Shown here: positions 47,370 through 61,462 of the stretch, piece after piece
Layout of the letters: each line of letters begins with the position of its first letter
Position numbering within the stretch: the first letter of the stretch is position 1
Assembly: GCF_029840635.1 (NCBI RefSeq)
Contig: NZ_JAOCCU010000020.1
Coordinates: 51,234 to 115,233, forward strand
From: Mitsuaria sp. GD03876
GTDB lineage: Bacteria; Pseudomonadota; Gammaproteobacteria; Burkholderiales; Burkholderiaceae_C
Length of the DNA stretch: 64,000 nucleotides
Direction of reading: 5' to 3'
Notes under the pieces: generated by a model
What the model was told of the DNA's origin: nothing
Databases searched by the model: none
The model's input: only the letters and a program-made list of their open reading frames with translations
Made by a program: the position numbers and the translations under genes

Positions 47370-48110
47370 TCATGTCGCCCATCCCGTCCTCAACCACCTC
47401 GCCCAATCGTCGAACCCAGACGCCGCGGCCATCCGCGCCGCGGCCTCGTGGTCGTAGGGCACGCTGATCGACTCGACCCACCAGCCTTGCGACGTGCGCT
47501 CGATCACCGCGTAACGCGCATCCGGCGAGCCGTTCTCCGCGACGTAGTGGATCGGATGGTCGTCGTCCCAGGCTTGCAGGCCGACGCTGCCGGGATTCAC
47601 CAGCCACTGGCCCCGCGCGCCGCGCATCGCGCGCGGCACGTGCGTGTGGCCGCAGCACACGACCGATGAACGCTCCTCGCCGAGGCGATCGGCCACCTCG
47701 GCCGCCGTCGCCATGCGCAGCCGCGGGCCGTCCTGCGTGTCGAGGAAGTACTCGATGTCCCGGCGCGGCGTGCCGTGGCACAGGAAAACCTCGTCGGTCA
47801 GTTGAAGGGTCTTGGGCAAGGACCGCAACCACCCCAGTTCCGCCTCGCCCAGCCGCTGCCGCGTGTGGCCGTCGGATCGTCCGCCGGGCTTCTCCGGCGT
47901 GATCGCCAGCAGTTGCCGCTCATGGTTGCCGGCGATCGTCGGCCAGCCTTCGGCCATCAGGTACTGCGCCGTTTCCAGCGGGCGCAGCGGCCCCGACAGG
48001 ATGTCGCCCAGGTTGACGATCCGGTCCACCCCGCGTCGGCGGACGTCCGCCACCACCGCCTCGAGGGCCAGCAGGTTGCCGTGGATGTCGGACAGCAGGG
48101 CGATGCGCAT
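47370..48110 (-). CDS. Calcineurin-like metallophosphoesterase
   Basis: 246 residues. The metal-binding blocks are complete: LLSDIHGN near residues 5-12, VNLGDILSGP near 33-42, AGNHE near 60-64, LCHGTP near 107, and CGHTHVP near 147. This is the YfcE/MJ0936-like group of small phosphodiesterases. Substrate unknown; cyclic nucleotides or nucleotide esters are typical. It precedes fghA on the opposite end of the stretch but is co-directional with it, 35 nt after the fghA stop. Confidence 0.9.
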   Translation of the reverse strand: MRIALLSDIHGNLLALEAVVADVRRRGVDRIVNLGDILSGPLRPLETAQYLMAEGWPTIAGNHERQLLAITPEKPGGRSDGHTRQRLGEAELGWLRSLPKTLQLTDEVFLCHGTPRRDIEYFLDTQDGPRLRMATAAEVADRLGEERSSVVCCGHTHVPRAMRGARGQWLVNPGSVGLQAWDDDHPIHYVAENGSPDARYAVIERTSQGWWVESISVPYDHEAAARMAAASGFDDWARWLRTGWAT

Positions 48111-48145
48111 GGCGGCCTTTCGGGTGGCGGCGCGGCGCCTGGCGA

Positions 48146-49006
48146 TCAGCCAGGCAGTTGCCGCGCGTGATGCAGCAGGTGGTCGTCGATCACCGACGCG
48201 ATGAAGTAGTAGCCGTGGTCATAGCCGTCGTGGCGACGCAGCGTCAGCGGCTGCCCCACCGACGCGCAGGCCGATTCCAACGCCTCCGGATACAGCTGCT
48301 CCGCGAGGAACTTGTCCGCCAGGCCCTGGTCGACCAGGATGCCCCGCGGATACGGCGCCCGCGACTGCGCCTGCATCAGCGCGCTCGCGTCATGCGCGGG
48401 CCAGGCGTCGCGGTCCTCGCCGAGGTAGCCAGTGAAAGCCTTCACGCCCCAGGGACAGCGGCTCGGCGCCGCGATCGGCGCGATCGCCGACACGGACGCG
48501 AACGCCCCTGGATGCCGCAGCGCCAGCGTCAGCGCGCCATGCCCGCCCATCGAATGCCCGGCGATGCCGGTCCTCGACGCGTCCAGTCCGAGCAACGCCT
48601 GCACCTGCGGGATCAGCTCCTTCATGAGGTAGCTCTCCATCCGCCAGTGCGTGGCCCACGGCGCCTCGGTCGCGTCCAGGTAGAAGCCCGCGCCGATGCC
48701 GAAGTCCCACGACGCGGTCGCGCCCGGCACGGCGCTCGCCGCGTCGCCGCGCGGGCTGGTGTCGGGCATCAGCAGCGCCAGCCCGAGCTCGGCGGCCCGG
48801 CGTTGCGCGCCGGCCTTCATCGTGAAGGTCTCCTCGGTGCAGGTCAGCCCCGCGAGGAACACCAGCAACCCCTTCGCCGCGCGCGCCCCGCCCGGCGGCA
48901 GGAACAGCGCGAAGCGCATCGGCAGGCCGATCTCGGCCGAGTCGTGGCGGTGGAAACGCTGCACGCCGCCGAAGGAGCCGTGCTCGCTGATCAGTTCGAA
49001 GCTCAT
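48146..49006 (-). CDS. fghA: S-formylglutathione hydrolase
   Basis: 286 residues, begun at MSFELISEHGSFGG. The enzyme hydrolyses S-formylglutathione to formate and glutathione in the formaldehyde detoxification pathway. The nucleophile is in GIAGHSMGGHGAL (Ser at about 149), with the Asp of LVDQGLADKFL and the His of HDGYDHGYYFIAS completing the triad. LTCTEETFTMKAGAQ near residues 56-70 is also diagnostic. A glutathione-dependent formaldehyde dehydrogenase gene is not in the window. It is 35 nt downstream of gshB. Confidence 0.95.
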   Translation of the reverse strand: MSFELISEHGSFGGVQRFHRHDSAEIGLPMRFALFLPPGGARAAKGLLVFLAGLTCTEETFTMKAGAQRRAAELGLALLMPDTSPRGDAASAVPGATASWDFGIGAGFYLDATEAPWATHWRMESYLMKELIPQVQALLGLDASRTGIAGHSMGGHGALTLALRHPGAFASVSAIAPIAAPSRCPWGVKAFTGYLGEDRDAWPAHDASALMQAQSRAPYPRGILVDQGLADKFLAEQLYPEALESACASVGQPLTLRRHDGYDHGYYFIASVIDDHLLHHARQLPG

Positions 49007-49041
49007 GTCGATTCCCGAAGGCAGACGCGGCAAGGCGCGGC

Positions 49042-50025
49042 TCAGCGCGCCGCGGCCACCGCCGCCTCCAGCGCGTCGACGAACACCGCGCCGACGTCGA
49101 ACCCGGTCTGCTGCATGATTTCCTGGAAGCAGGTCGGGCTGGTCACGTTGATCTCGGTCATCTTGTCGCCGATGACGTCCAGCCCCACCAGCAGCAGCCC
49201 GCGCGCGGCCAGCACCGGCGCCAGCGCCTCGGCGATGCGGCGGTCGTCGTCGGTCAGCGGCTGCGCCACGCCCTTGCCGCCGGCGGCCAGGTTGCCGCGC
49301 ACCTCGGTCCCCTGCGGAATGCGCGCCAGCGAGTACGGCACCGGCGTCCCGCCGATCAGCAGGATGCGCTTGTCGCCCTTGACGATGTCCGGCACGAAGC
49401 GCTGCACCATCACCGACTGCGCGCCGTTCTTGTTCAGCGTCTCGATGATGCTGCCCAGGTTCAGCGCGTCGGCCTTGACGCGGAAGATGCCCATCCCGCC
49501 CATGCCGTCCAGCGGCTTGAGGATGATGTCCTGGTGTTCGGCATGGAAGGCCCGGATCGCCGCCGCCGAGCGCGTCACCAGCGTCGGGGTGATGAACTGC
49601 GGGAACTCCAGGATCGCCAGCTTCTCCGGGTGGTCGCGCAGCGCGGCCGGCTTGTTGAACACCCGCGCGCCCTCGCGCTCGGCCTGCTCCAGCAGGTGGG
49701 TGGCGTAGAAGAACTCCGAATCGAACGGCGGGTCCTTGCGCATCAGCACCGCGCCGGCGTCGGCCAGCGCCAGGTCTTGCGTCTCGGCGATCTCGTGCCA
49801 GACGTCCAGCTTCGTGCCGGCCTGGCTGGCGATGGCCTCCGGCGTCAGCGCCAGGCGCTTGGCCGCGTGCGCGGTCACCCGGCCGCCGCTGACCCACAGC
49901 AGGTCCGTCACCTCGCAGACCCACAGCTCATGGCCGCGCCGGGCGGCCTCGCGCATCATCGCGAAGGTGGAGTCCTTGTAGGTGTTGAACGCGGACAGCG
50001 GATCGGCGACGAACAGCAGTTTCAT
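49042..50025 (-). CDS. gshB: Glutathione synthetase
   Basis: 327 residues, begun at MKLLFVADPLSAF; the open frame extends upstream without homology. GshB joins gamma-glutamylcysteine and glycine using ATP. The ATP-grasp features are present: FNKPAALRDHPEKL near 120, ILKPLDGMGGMGIF near 162, and EVRGNLAAGGKG, with the NVTSPT metal site near residue 292. The fghA gene follows. gshA lies 4 kb upstream on the same strand, separated by benE, kup and a small unknown gene. Confidence 0.97.
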   Translation of the reverse strand: MKLLFVADPLSAFNTYKDSTFAMMREAARRGHELWVCEVTDLLWVSGGRVTAHAAKRLALTPEAIASQAGTKLDVWHEIAETQDLALADAGAVLMRKDPPFDSEFFYATHLLEQAEREGARVFNKPAALRDHPEKLAILEFPQFITPTLVTRSAAAIRAFHAEHQDIILKPLDGMGGMGIFRVKADALNLGSIIETLNKNGAQSVMVQRFVPDIVKGDKRILLIGGTPVPYSLARIPQGTEVRGNLAAGGKGVAQPLTDDDRRIAEALAPVLAARGLLLVGLDVIGDKMTEINVTSPTCFQEIMQQTGFDVGAVFVDALEAAVAAAR

Positions 50026-50107
50026 GAGGGGCTTTCGGCAGGAAGTCAGGCGGCCCTTCGGACAGGGCCATCGGCAGGACGATCGACGGATCCACCGGCG
50101 GGGGTGG

Positions 50108-51286
50108 TCACGACGTCTTCGGCTGAGCGCGGAAGTGTTGCACCAAAAGAGAAACCGCACCGGCGACCACGCCCCAGAACGCCGAGCCGATGCCCAGCAG
50201 GCTCAGCCCCGACAGCGTGACCAGGAAGGTCAGGATCGCGGCGTCGCGGTGGCGCTCGTCCTTCAGCGCCGCGGACAGGCCGCCGGCGATGGTGCCCAGC
50301 AGCGCCAGGCCCGCCACCGCGGCGATCAGCTCGCGCGGGAACGCCGTCAGCAGCCCGACGACCGCGCCGCCGGCCAGGCCGATCGCGAGGTAGAACACAC
50401 CCGCCATCGCCGAGGCCATGTAGCGGCGGGCCGGATCCTCGTGCGCCTCGCGCCCCATGCAGATGGCGGCGGTGATCGCCGCGAGGTTGAAGGCGTAGCC
50501 GCCGAACGGCGCGAAGACGATCGACGCCAGGCCGGTGGTGGCGATGCTGGCCGAGACCGGCGTCTGGTAGCCCGAGGCGCGCTGCGCGGCGACGCCGGGC
50601 AGGTTCTGCGAGGCCATCGTGACCAGGAACAGCGGCAGCGCCACGCCGACCAGCGCGGTCACCGAGAAGCTGGGCGTGACCCACACCGGCGTCGCCCACT
50701 CCCAGACCACCGCCTCGAGGTGCAGCCGGCCCTGCGACGCGGCGACCGCGACGCCGGCCAGCAGCACCAGCGGCGTCGCGTAGCGGGGCAGGAAGCGACG
50801 CGCCAGCACGTAGGTCAGCGCCATCGTCAGCACCAGCGCGGGCGCGGTCTTCGTCGCCAGCACCGCGTCCAGCCCGAAACGCGCCAGCACCCCGGCCAGC
50901 AGCGCCGAGGCGATCGCGATGGGAATGCGGTCCATGATCCGTTCGAACCAGCGCGTGGCGCCGGCGACCAGGATCAGCGCGCCGCAGACGATGAAGGCGC
51001 CGACCGCCTCGGGCATCGACACGCCGGAGACGCCGGCCAGCAGCGCCGCGCCGGGCGTGGACCAGGCGGTCAGCACCGGCTGGCGGGTCCACAGCGACAG
51101 GCCCAGGCTGGTCAGCCCCATCCCCAGGCCCAGCGCCCAGATCCAGGAACTGGCCTGCGCCGGCGTGGCGCCGAGCGCCTGCGCCGCCTGGAACACGATG
51201 GCCACGGAGCTCGTGAAGCCCACGAGCACCGCGACGAAGCCCGCGACCACGGCGGACAGGGACAGGTCTTGCAGCCAGCGTTTCAT
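50108..51286 (-). CDS. benE: BenE family benzoate/H+ symporter
   Basis: 392 residues with about 11-12 hydrophobic segments. It begins MKRWLQDLSLSAVVAGFVAVLVGFTSS and contains WIWALGLGMGLTSLGLSLWTRQPVLTAWSTPGAA, the BenE consensus near residues 47-81, and MASQNLPGVAAQRASGYQTP near 218. BenE takes up benzoate. No benzoate dioxygenase genes are nearby, so it may serve other aromatic acids. It ends 82 nt before gshB. Confidence 0.9.
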   Translation of the reverse strand: MKRWLQDLSLSAVVAGFVAVLVGFTSSVAIVFQAAQALGATPAQASSWIWALGLGMGLTSLGLSLWTRQPVLTAWSTPGAALLAGVSGVSMPEAVGAFIVCGALILVAGATRWFERIMDRIPIAIASALLAGVLARFGLDAVLATKTAPALVLTMALTYVLARRFLPRYATPLVLLAGVAVAASQGRLHLEAVVWEWATPVWVTPSFSVTALVGVALPLFLVTMASQNLPGVAAQRASGYQTPVSASIATTGLASIVFAPFGGYAFNLAAITAAICMGREAHEDPARRYMASAMAGVFYLAIGLAGGAVVGLLTAFPRELIAAVAGLALLGTIAGGLSAALKDERHRDAAILTFLVTLSGLSLLGIGSAFWGVVAGAVSLLVQHFRAQPKTS

Positions 51287-51308
51287 GGACGCGGAGCTTA
51301 CGTCGGTC

Positions 51309-53210
51309 TCAGATCTCGACCTTCGAGCCCAGTTCCACGATCCGGTTGGTCGGCAGGTGCAGGAAGTCCGCGGCCGCGGCCGCGTTGCGGTGCATCGACG
51401 CGAAGAGCTTCTCGCGCCACAGCGCCATGCCCGAGCCGATCGTCGGGATGACGATGTCGCGCGACAGGAAGTAGCTGGTCTCCATCTCGTCCAGGTGCAC
51501 GCCGCGCTGCTCCAGCAGCTTGAGCGCGTCCGGCACGTCCGGCTCGTTCTTGAAGCCGAAGTGCAGCGTCACCTGCCAGCAGTCGTTGTCCAGGCTCTCG
51601 ACCTCGCAGCGCTTCTCGAAGCCGATCCACGGCACCTCGTGGTGCCGGACGCTGACGAACAGGTTTTGCTCGTGCAGCACCTTGTTGTGCTTGAGGTTGT
51701 GCAGCAGCGCGTTGGGCGTCACGCCCTGCTCGGCCGACAGGAACACCGCGCTGCCCTGCACCCGCGTCGGCGGGTTGATGAAGACCGCCTCCAGGAAGCT
51801 CTTGAGGTCGATCGCGTCCTCGCGCAGCTTGTCCGACAGCAGCCGCCGGCCCTGCTTCCAGGTCAGCATCAGCGTGAACATGCCGAAGCCGATCAGCAGC
51901 GGGAACCAGCCGCCGTGCGCCACCTTCAGCAGGTTGGACGCCAGGAAGGTCGCGTCGATCAGGAAGAACGCGCCGGTGGCCACCACGCACAGCCACAGCG
52001 GGTAGCGCCAGCCGAAGCGGATCACGAAGAAGGTCATGACCGTGGTGATCGTCATGTCGATCGTCACCGCCACGCCGTAGGCGCCGGCCAGGCGGCTCGA
52101 CGACTCGAAGAACGCCACCGCCACGACGACGAAGGCGAACAGGCCCCAGTTGACGAAGGGCACGTAGATCTGGCCGGTGTCGCGCACCGAGGTGTGGATG
52201 ATGCGCATGCGCGGCAGCAGGCCCAGCTGCACCGCCTGCTTGGTCACCGAGAACGCCGCCGTGATCAGCGCCTGCGAGGCGACGACCGCCGCCAGCGTCG
52301 CCAGCGCGAACAGCGGGATTTCCGCCCAGCTCGGCGCAAGCAGGAAGAACGGGTTCTTGATCGCCTCGGGCCGGTCCAGCAGCAGCGCGCCCTGGCCGAA
52401 GTAGTTCAGCGTCAGCGCCGGCATCACGAAGCCGTACCACGCGATGCGGATCGGCTGCTTGCCGAAGTGGCCGAGGTCGGCGTAGAGCGCCTCGCCGCCG
52501 GTCACCACCAGCACCACCGCGCCCAGCGCGACGAAGGCGATCCAGCCGTAATGGGTGCAGAACTCGATCGCCCACATCGGGTTGATGGCCTGCAGCACAT
52601 GCGGGTTGCCCACGATCTTGGGGATGCCCAGCAGCGCCAGCGAGGTGAACCACACCAGCATCACCGGCCCGAAGGCCTTGCCCACGCCGCCGGTGCCGAA
52701 GCGCTGCACCGCGAAGAGCCCCGCCAGCACCACCAGCGAGATCGGCACCACCGCGTCGTGGTACTGCGGCGCGTAGACCTCGATGCCCTCGACGGCCGAG
52801 AGCACCGTCATGGCCGGCGTGATCACCGCGTCGCCGAAGAAGATCGCCGTGCCGAAAAGGCCGACCAGCATCAGGCCGCGCCGCAGCGACGGTTTCTCGC
52901 GCACCGCGGTGGTGGCCAGCGCCAGCATCGCGATCAGGCCGCCCTCGCCGTTGTTGTCGGCGCGCAGGATCAGCAGCACGTACTTGAGGGAGACCACGAT
53001 GGTCATGGTCCAGAACAGCAGCGACAGCACCCCGAGGATGTTGTCGTGCGTCATGGGGACGTGCGCGCCGTGGAAGACTTCCTTGAGCGCGTACAGGGGA
53101 CTGGTGCCGATGTCGCCGTAGACGACACCGAGGGCGCCGATGGTCAGGCCGGCCAGGACGGTCGGCGAGCGGGGCGCGTGGTGTGAACTCACGAAAGCGC
53201 GAGCGGCCAC
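51309..53210 (-). CDS. kup: Kup-type potassium uptake protein
   Basis: 633 residues, with about 12 membrane segments in the first 440 and a soluble C-terminal domain. The Kup signature is at the N-terminus ([18 protein letters not shown]), followed by [16 protein letters not shown] and [23 protein letters not shown]. Kup carries K+ with protons. The predicted start is GTG at 53210, with another GTG at about 53192; no ribosome binding site decides. The gene is followed by benE after 22 nt. Confidence 0.95.
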   Translation of the reverse strand: MAARAFVSSHHAPRSPTVLAGLTIGALGVVYGDIGTSPLYALKEVFHGAHVPMTHDNILGVLSLLFWTMTIVVSLKYVLLILRADNNGEGGLIAMLALATTAVREKPSLRRGLMLVGLFGTAIFFGDAVITPAMTVLSAVEGIEVYAPQYHDAVVPISLVVLAGLFAVQRFGTGGVGKAFGPVMLVWFTSLALLGIPKIVGNPHVLQAINPMWAIEFCTHYGWIAFVALGAVVLVVTGGEALYADLGHFGKQPIRIAWYGFVMPALTLNYFGQGALLLDRPEAIKNPFFLLAPSWAEIPLFALATLAAVVASQALITAAFSVTKQAVQLGLLPRMRIIHTSVRDTGQIYVPFVNWGLFAFVVVAVAFFESSSRLAGAYGVAVTIDMTITTVMTFFVIRFGWRYPLWLCVVATGAFFLIDATFLASNLLKVAHGGWFPLLIGFGMFTLMLTWKQGRRLLSDKLREDAIDLKSFLEAVFINPPTRVQGSAVFLSAEQGVTPNALLHNLKHNKVLHEQNLFVSVRHHEVPWIGFEKRCEVESLDNDCWQVTLHFGFKNEPDVPDALKLLEQRGVHLDEMETSYFLSRDIVIPTIGSGMALWREKLFASMHRNAAAAADFLHLPTNRIVELGSKVEI

Positions 53211-53444
53211 AGGGGGGCCGCCGGAAGTCGAAAGCGCCTATTGTCTGCGCTTCATTGTGCGGTGCGTCAATGGGCACCTCCCGCCGTTGCGGGACCGGGG
53301 TTGACGCGCGGCGCCGGTTGCGCTTGGAGCCGGTTGCGATTGAAGCCGGGAATTCCACCCGAAACCGGTGGGAGCCCCTCCACGGGGGCCGGACACTGAC
53401 CGCCCCAGAACCGCGGGGAGGTCCCGCGGAAACCGCCTTCGAGC

Positions 53445-54134
53445 ATGTCCCTGCTTGCGCTGCCGCACTGCGTTGCCCGCTTCCTCCATCCCCACGACGA
53501 CGGCGCCGCCGTCGCCGCCCGGCGGGTCGAACGCACCGCGGCCACCCTCCTCGACGAATTCCGGTGCACGGGCGCCCAGCTCGGCCACGCGCTGGACCGA
53601 CAGCGCCGCCGGACCCGAGTAGCTCCGACCCCGGCCCTGCCCCGCCCCCAGGACCGGCGCGGACCGATCGGCCTGGTGATCGAGGCCGGCCCGGGTTACG
53701 GCATCCGGCTGGCGCAGGCCCACGCGCATGCCCGCCATCCCCGCGCCCCGCTCGTCTCGGTCGGCCTGATCGACGGCGCGATGGCGCCGCCGCAGCTGCA
53801 TGACCTGCTCAAGCTGATCCGGGAGACCAAGCGGCGCGGCGAGGAGGTCCTGGTGCGCGCGCCCTTCGACTCATGGCTGGAGGAGACGCTCGCCGTCGCG
53901 GGCCGGGTGCTCGACGAGGCCGCCGCCGGCCGCCTCGCCTTCGATCACGAGGACACCCTGCTGCCGGCCTGCGCGGCGCTGGCGCCGCATGCCCGCTTCT
54001 CCGACAGGGACCTGGGCAGCCTGTGCGCGTTCCACTTCTACTGCCGCTGCCTGTTCCCCGCGTCGGAGACCCAGGCCAGTCCCGGGTCGACGCGGCGATG
54101 GGTGGCGGCGGAGGACGCCGTGCCTCAGGCGTAG
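53445..54134 (+). CDS. Protein of unknown function, convergent with gshA
   Basis: 229 residues. No family or domain is recognised, and there is no signal peptide or membrane segment. Third codon positions are strongly G/C, which supports coding in this frame rather than the antisense frame. Notable stretches are RRGPIGLVIEAGPGYGIRLA near 72-91 and LLKLIRETKRRGEEVLVRAPF near 120-140; the protein is rich in His, Arg and Cys in the last quarter. The last 10 nt overlap the end of gshA on the other strand. It is divergent from kup. Confidence 0.6.
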   Translation: MSLLALPHCVARFLHPHDDGAAVAARRVERTAATLLDEFRCTGAQLGHALDRQRRRTRVAPTPALPRPQDRRGPIGLVIEAGPGYGIRLAQAHAHARHPRAPLVSVGLIDGAMAPPQLHDLLKLIRETKRRGEEVLVRAPFDSWLEETLAVAGRVLDEAAAGRLAFDHEDTLLPACAALAPHARFSDRDLGSLCAFHFYCRCLFPASETQASPGSTRRWVAAEDAVPQA

Positions 54135-55420
54135 TCCTCGGCGTCCGGGTCGGTGGTCTCGAGCTCGTAGCTGGCCGCGAGCATCGCCAGGCGGCCGATC
54201 ACGCCGTACATGTAGAAGCGGTTGGGCGCGCTGGCGCCGGGCTTCTCGCCGGGCGCGGGCAGGTGCGACGAATGCGCGAAGGCCAGCGGCACGAAGCGCG
54301 AGCCCGGCGCGTTCAGGTTCTCGTCCTCGCCGCGGTCGGCGTGCACGCGGTAGAAGCCGCCGACGACGTAGCGGTCCATCATGTAGACGACCGGCTCGGC
54401 CACCGCCTCGTGGATGCGCTCGTGCGTGGCCACGCCTTCCTGCACCAGCACCTGCGACAGCGCCGGCACGCCTTCCAGCTTCGCGAGCTTGTCGCGCGCC
54501 TTGATGGCCAGCGCGTCCAGGTCCTTGGCGTCGCGGATCGTCATCACGCCCAGGCCGTGCGTGCCGGCGTCCGGCTTGACGACGACGAAGGGCTTCTCCG
54601 GGATGCCGTATTCCTTGTACTTGCGCCGCGTGCGCGTCAGCGTCGCGTCCACCTGCGCCTGCAGCGCGTCCAGCCCGGCGCCGGTGGCGAAGTCCAGCCC
54701 GTCCACCGCCACCGAGTGCGGATAGATCAGCCACGGGTCCATGCCCAGCAGCTTGGCGAATTTCTTGGACACCTCCTCGTAGGCGCGGAAGTGCTGGCTC
54801 TTGCGCCGCGCGGCCCAGCCCGCGTGCAGCGGCGGCAGCAGGTACTGCTCGTGCAGGTGGGTCAGCACGTCCGGCACGCCGGCCGACAGGTCGTCGTTGA
54901 GCAGGATGGTGCAGGGATCGAAGTCCTTGAGCATCAGCCGCGAGCGCTGGCGCACCAGCGGCTCCAGCGTCAGCGCGCCGCCGTCGGGCAGCGCCATCGT
55001 CGTGGGCTCCTTGACCGACTCGTCCAGCGAGCCCAGCCGCACGTTCAGCCCGGCCATCGAGAAGATGCGCACCAGCGTGGCCAGGTTGGACAGGTAGAAG
55101 CTGGAGCGGTTCTTCGCCTCCGGCACCAGCAGCAGGTTCTTGGCCTCGGGGCAGATCTTCTCGATCGCCGCCATCGCCGCCTGCACCGCCAGCGGCAGCA
55201 TCTCGGGCGTCAGGTTGTTGAAGCCGCCCGGGAACAGGTTGGTGTCCACCGGCGCCAGCTTGAAGCCGGCGTTGCGCAGGTCGACGGAGCTGTAGAACGG
55301 GGGCGTGTGCTCCATCCACTCGAGCCGGAACCAGCGTTCGATCGCCGGCATCGACTCGAGCACGCGCTGCTCCAGTTCATTGATGGGCCCGGTCAGGGCG
55401 GTGATGAGGTGAGGGACCAT
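54125..55420 (-). CDS. gshA: Glutamate-cysteine ligase, T. ferrooxidans type
   Basis: 431 residues, begun at MVPHLITALTGPINELE, the family N-terminus. It catalyses the first step of glutathione synthesis. The sequence fits the short GshA family seen in beta- and some gammaproteobacteria, unlike the 518-residue E. coli enzyme: SVDLRNAGFKLAPVDTNLFPGGFNN near 45-70, KPFVVVKPDAGTHGLGVM near 260-278 with an ATP-grasp-like loop, and YMYGVIGRLAMLAASYELE at the end. It lies 91 nt from the 5-oxoprolinase stop on the same strand. Confidence 0.94.
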   Translation of the reverse strand: MVPHLITALTGPINELEQRVLESMPAIERWFRLEWMEHTPPFYSSVDLRNAGFKLAPVDTNLFPGGFNNLTPEMLPLAVQAAMAAIEKICPEAKNLLLVPEAKNRSSFYLSNLATLVRIFSMAGLNVRLGSLDESVKEPTTMALPDGGALTLEPLVRQRSRLMLKDFDPCTILLNDDLSAGVPDVLTHLHEQYLLPPLHAGWAARRKSQHFRAYEEVSKKFAKLLGMDPWLIYPHSVAVDGLDFATGAGLDALQAQVDATLTRTRRKYKEYGIPEKPFVVVKPDAGTHGLGVMTIRDAKDLDALAIKARDKLAKLEGVPALSQVLVQEGVATHERIHEAVAEPVVYMMDRYVVGGFYRVHADRGEDENLNAPGSRFVPLAFAHSSHLPAPGEKPGASAPNRFYMYGVIGRLAMLAASYELETTDPDAEDYA

Positions 55421-55511
55421 GATGAGCGGCGCCTGGACAGCCTGTGGGGCGGGTCTTCTGATTCTAGGCACGCCCACATGAGGGTCATCCGCCCCATCTC
55501 AAGGGGGCCCC

Positions 55512-59159
<3,648 letters not shown>

Positions 59160-59210
59160 CGTGAAATCCGGAAGTCGAGGGAAGGTCGGAAGCGAAGCGG
59201 AGGACGGGAC

Positions 59211-60449
59211 TCAGGCGGCGGCCGGGGCGAGCTCGCGGCCGCGGGTCTCGGGCAGCGCCAGCGCCGCCACGATCACCAGCCCGTAGCACAGCGCCGCCAT
59301 CCAGCCCAGCGTCTGCCCCAGCGGGTACTGGGTGCTGAAATGACCGATCAACGCGGGGCACGCGGCGCCGAGCGCCCGCCCGATGTTGTAGCAAAAGCCC
59401 TGGCCGGAGCCGCGCACGTCGCTGGGGAACAGCTCGGCCAGGAAGGCGCCCATGCCCGAGAAGATGCCCGACAGGAAGAAGCCCAGCGGGAAGCCGAGCA
59501 CCAGCATCAGGCCGTCGGTGATCGGCATCTGCGTGTAGGCCAGCACCAGCACGCCGCCCATCAGCGCGAACAGCATGAAGCAGCGGCGCCGGCCGATCGC
59601 GTCGCACAGCCAGGCGCTGGTCAGGTAACCGGCGAAGGAGCCGGCGATCAGCACCAGCAGGTAGCCGCTGGTGCCCAGCACCGAGAGATGGCGTTCGGTC
59701 TTCAGGAAGGTCGGCAGCCAGGTCGTCACCGAGTAGTACGCGCCCTGCATGCCGGTGGCCAGCAGGCTGGCCAGCACCGTGTTGCGCAGCAGGTCCGGCG
59801 AGAAGATCCGCAGGAAGTTGGCGCGCTGGCCCTGCGCCTTGGCGCGCGCCTGCTCGGCCAGGTAGACCGGCGGTTCGTCGAGGTTGCGGCGGATGTACAG
59901 GATCAGCAGCGCGGGCAGGATGCCGATCCAGAACAGCACCTTCCAGGCGGTCTCCGGCGGCAGCACCGAGTACAGGCCCCAGAACGCCAGCGCCGAGGCG
60001 GCCCAGCCGATGGCCCAGCTGCTCTGCACCAGGCCGGCGGCCTTGCCGCGATGCTTGGCCTTGATCGTCTCGGCGATCAGCACCGAGCCCACCGCCCACT
60101 CGCCGCCCATGCCGAAGCCCTGCATCGCGCGGGTGAAGAACAGCTGCTCGAAGGAGGTGGTGAAGCCGCTCAGGAAGGTGAACAGCGCGAACCACAACAC
60201 CGTCCACTGCAGCACGCGGACCCGGCCGAAACGGTCGGCGAGCACGCCGGCCGCCCAGCCGCCGACCGCCGAGGTCAGCAGCGCGCCGGTGGCGATCGCG
60301 CCGGCTTCCCCCTTGCTCATGCCCCACGCGGCGATCAGCGTCGGGATCAGGAAGGTGTAGATCATGTAGTCGAAGCCGTCGACGGCGTAGCCGGCGAAGG
60401 TCGCGGTGAGCGTGCGCCGCTCGGTCGGTGTCGTGTCTCGGAGCCACAT
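59211..60449 (-). CDS. MFS transporter, AAHS/sialate-like group
   Basis: 412 residues with 12 membrane segments. The MFS signature is clear ([19 protein letters not shown] near 64-82, and [24 protein letters not shown] near 117-140). The D in [13 protein letters not shown] is typical of the aromatic-acid:H+ symporter and sialic acid group, which also carries other small acids. In this operon, between DUF1445 and 5-oxoprolinase genes, it could import 5-oxoproline or another substrate of the pathway, but that is inference. It starts 105 nt after the DUF1445 stop. Confidence 0.9.
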   Translation of the reverse strand: MWLRDTTPTERRTLTATFAGYAVDGFDYMIYTFLIPTLIAAWGMSKGEAGAIATGALLTSAVGGWAAGVLADRFGRVRVLQWTVLWFALFTFLSGFTTSFEQLFFTRAMQGFGMGGEWAVGSVLIAETIKAKHRGKAAGLVQSSWAIGWAASALAFWGLYSVLPPETAWKVLFWIGILPALLILYIRRNLDEPPVYLAEQARAKAQGQRANFLRIFSPDLLRNTVLASLLATGMQGAYYSVTTWLPTFLKTERHLSVLGTSGYLLVLIAGSFAGYLTSAWLCDAIGRRRCFMLFALMGGVLVLAYTQMPITDGLMLVLGFPLGFFLSGIFSGMGAFLAELFPSDVRGSGQGFCYNIGRALGAACPALIGHFSTQYPLGQTLGWMAALCYGLVIVAALALPETRGRELAPAAA

Positions 60450-60554
60450 GGTGTCGTCGTCTTTCTTCTCGGTCCGGCGCGGACGCCGGCGATGGGGGCG
60501 GAGACGGCCGCCGTCGTCTCTGTCGGCGGCCGGGACGGTACTGCGGGGAAGGAA

Positions 60555-61367
60555 TCAGGCGGCGATCAGGTCGCGGTTGAGCAGGTCGGTCACCAGCATG
60601 TAGCCCGGCGCATGGGTGATGCAGAACGGCGGACGCGCCGTGGCGATCGCCGATTGCGGCGTCACGCCGCAGGCCCAGAACACCGGCAGCTCGCCGTCGC
60701 GGACCTCGACGGCATCGCCGTAGTCGGGCCGGTCGAGATCGCGGATGCCGATGCGCGACGGATCGCCCAGGTGCAGCGGCGCGCCGTGGACCTGCGGCAG
60801 CCGCGAGGTGATCTGCACCGCGCGGATCGCGTCGGCGGCGGTCATCGGACGCATCGAGACGACCGTCGGGCCGTGGAAGACGCCGGCGGGCTGGGTCTCG
60901 ATGCTGGTGCGATACATCGCGACGTTGCGGCCCTGCTCGACATGGCGCAGCGGGATGCCCTCGGCCAGCAAGGCGTGCTCGAACGAGAACGAGCAGCCGA
61001 TGACGAAGGCGACCAGGTCGTCGCGCCACCAGCGCGTCAGGTCGGTGGGCTCGTCGACGAGCACGCCGTCGCGCCAGACGCGGTAGCGCGGCACGTCGGT
61101 GCGCAGGTCCAGGTCGGCGCCGAGCGCCGCCAGCGTCGGGTCGCCCGGCTCGCTCACGCCCAGCAGCGGACAGGCCTTCGGGTTGAGCGCGCAGTAGCGG
61201 CGGAAGTCGTCGGCCAGCGCCGCCGGCAGGATCGCCAGGTTGCCCTGCACGTATTCCGCGGCCAGGCCGCTGGTGTGCCCGGCGAAACCGCCGTGGCGCG
61301 CGGCCAGGCGCACGTCGAGGGCGCTGGAGGCGGCATCGAGATCGAGGGAAGCGGTCGAGGAAGGCAT
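60555..61367 (-). CDS. DUF1445 family putative hydro-lyase / D-glutamate-cyclase-like
   Basis: 270 residues, begun at [31 protein letters not shown]1445 stretches are [26 protein letters not shown] near 30-55, [12 protein letters not shown] near 65, [16 protein letters not shown] near 115 and [13 protein letters not shown] at the end. Mammalian members of this superfamily convert D-glutamate to 5-oxo-D-proline; bacterial members are otherwise called putative hydro-lyases. Its operon partner, 5-oxoprolinase, makes the 5-oxoproline connection attractive. No strong Shine-Dalgarno sequence is seen. The upstream gap holds two palindromes. Confidence 0.82.
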   Translation of the reverse strand: MPSSTASLDLDAASSALDVRLAARHGGFAGHTSGLAAEYVQGNLAILPAALADDFRRYCALNPKACPLLGVSEPGDPTLAALGADLDLRTDVPRYRVWRDGVLVDEPTDLTRWWRDDLVAFVIGCSFSFEHALLAEGIPLRHVEQGRNVAMYRTSIETQPAGVFHGPTVVSMRPMTAADAIRAVQITSRLPQVHGAPLHLGDPSRIGIRDLDRPDYGDAVEVRDGELPVFWACGVTPQSAIATARPPFCITHAPGYMLVTDLLNRDLIAA

Positions 61368-61444
61368 GGCTGGATCGCGGGCTTGTCGCGCTGGCGAGCT
61401 GTCGATGCGGCGCATTGTGGGAGCCCGGCCGGGTCGCGATCCAA

Positions 61445-61457
61445 CGCAAATTTTGCG
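61445..61457. promoter_or_regulatory. Perfect palindrome CGCAAA-T-TTTGCG
   Basis: A 13-nt perfect dyad 77 nt upstream of the DUF1445 start, between the LysR gene and the operon. It may be a regulator site; the next palindrome lies 6 nt further upstream of it. Confidence 0.5.
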
Positions 61458-61462
61458 CGTCG

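Noticed and set aside
53238..53801. A minus-strand frame of 187 codons opposite the unknown gene at 53445
   Set aside because: Third-position base use favours the plus-strand frame; the minus frame has no start signal or motif.
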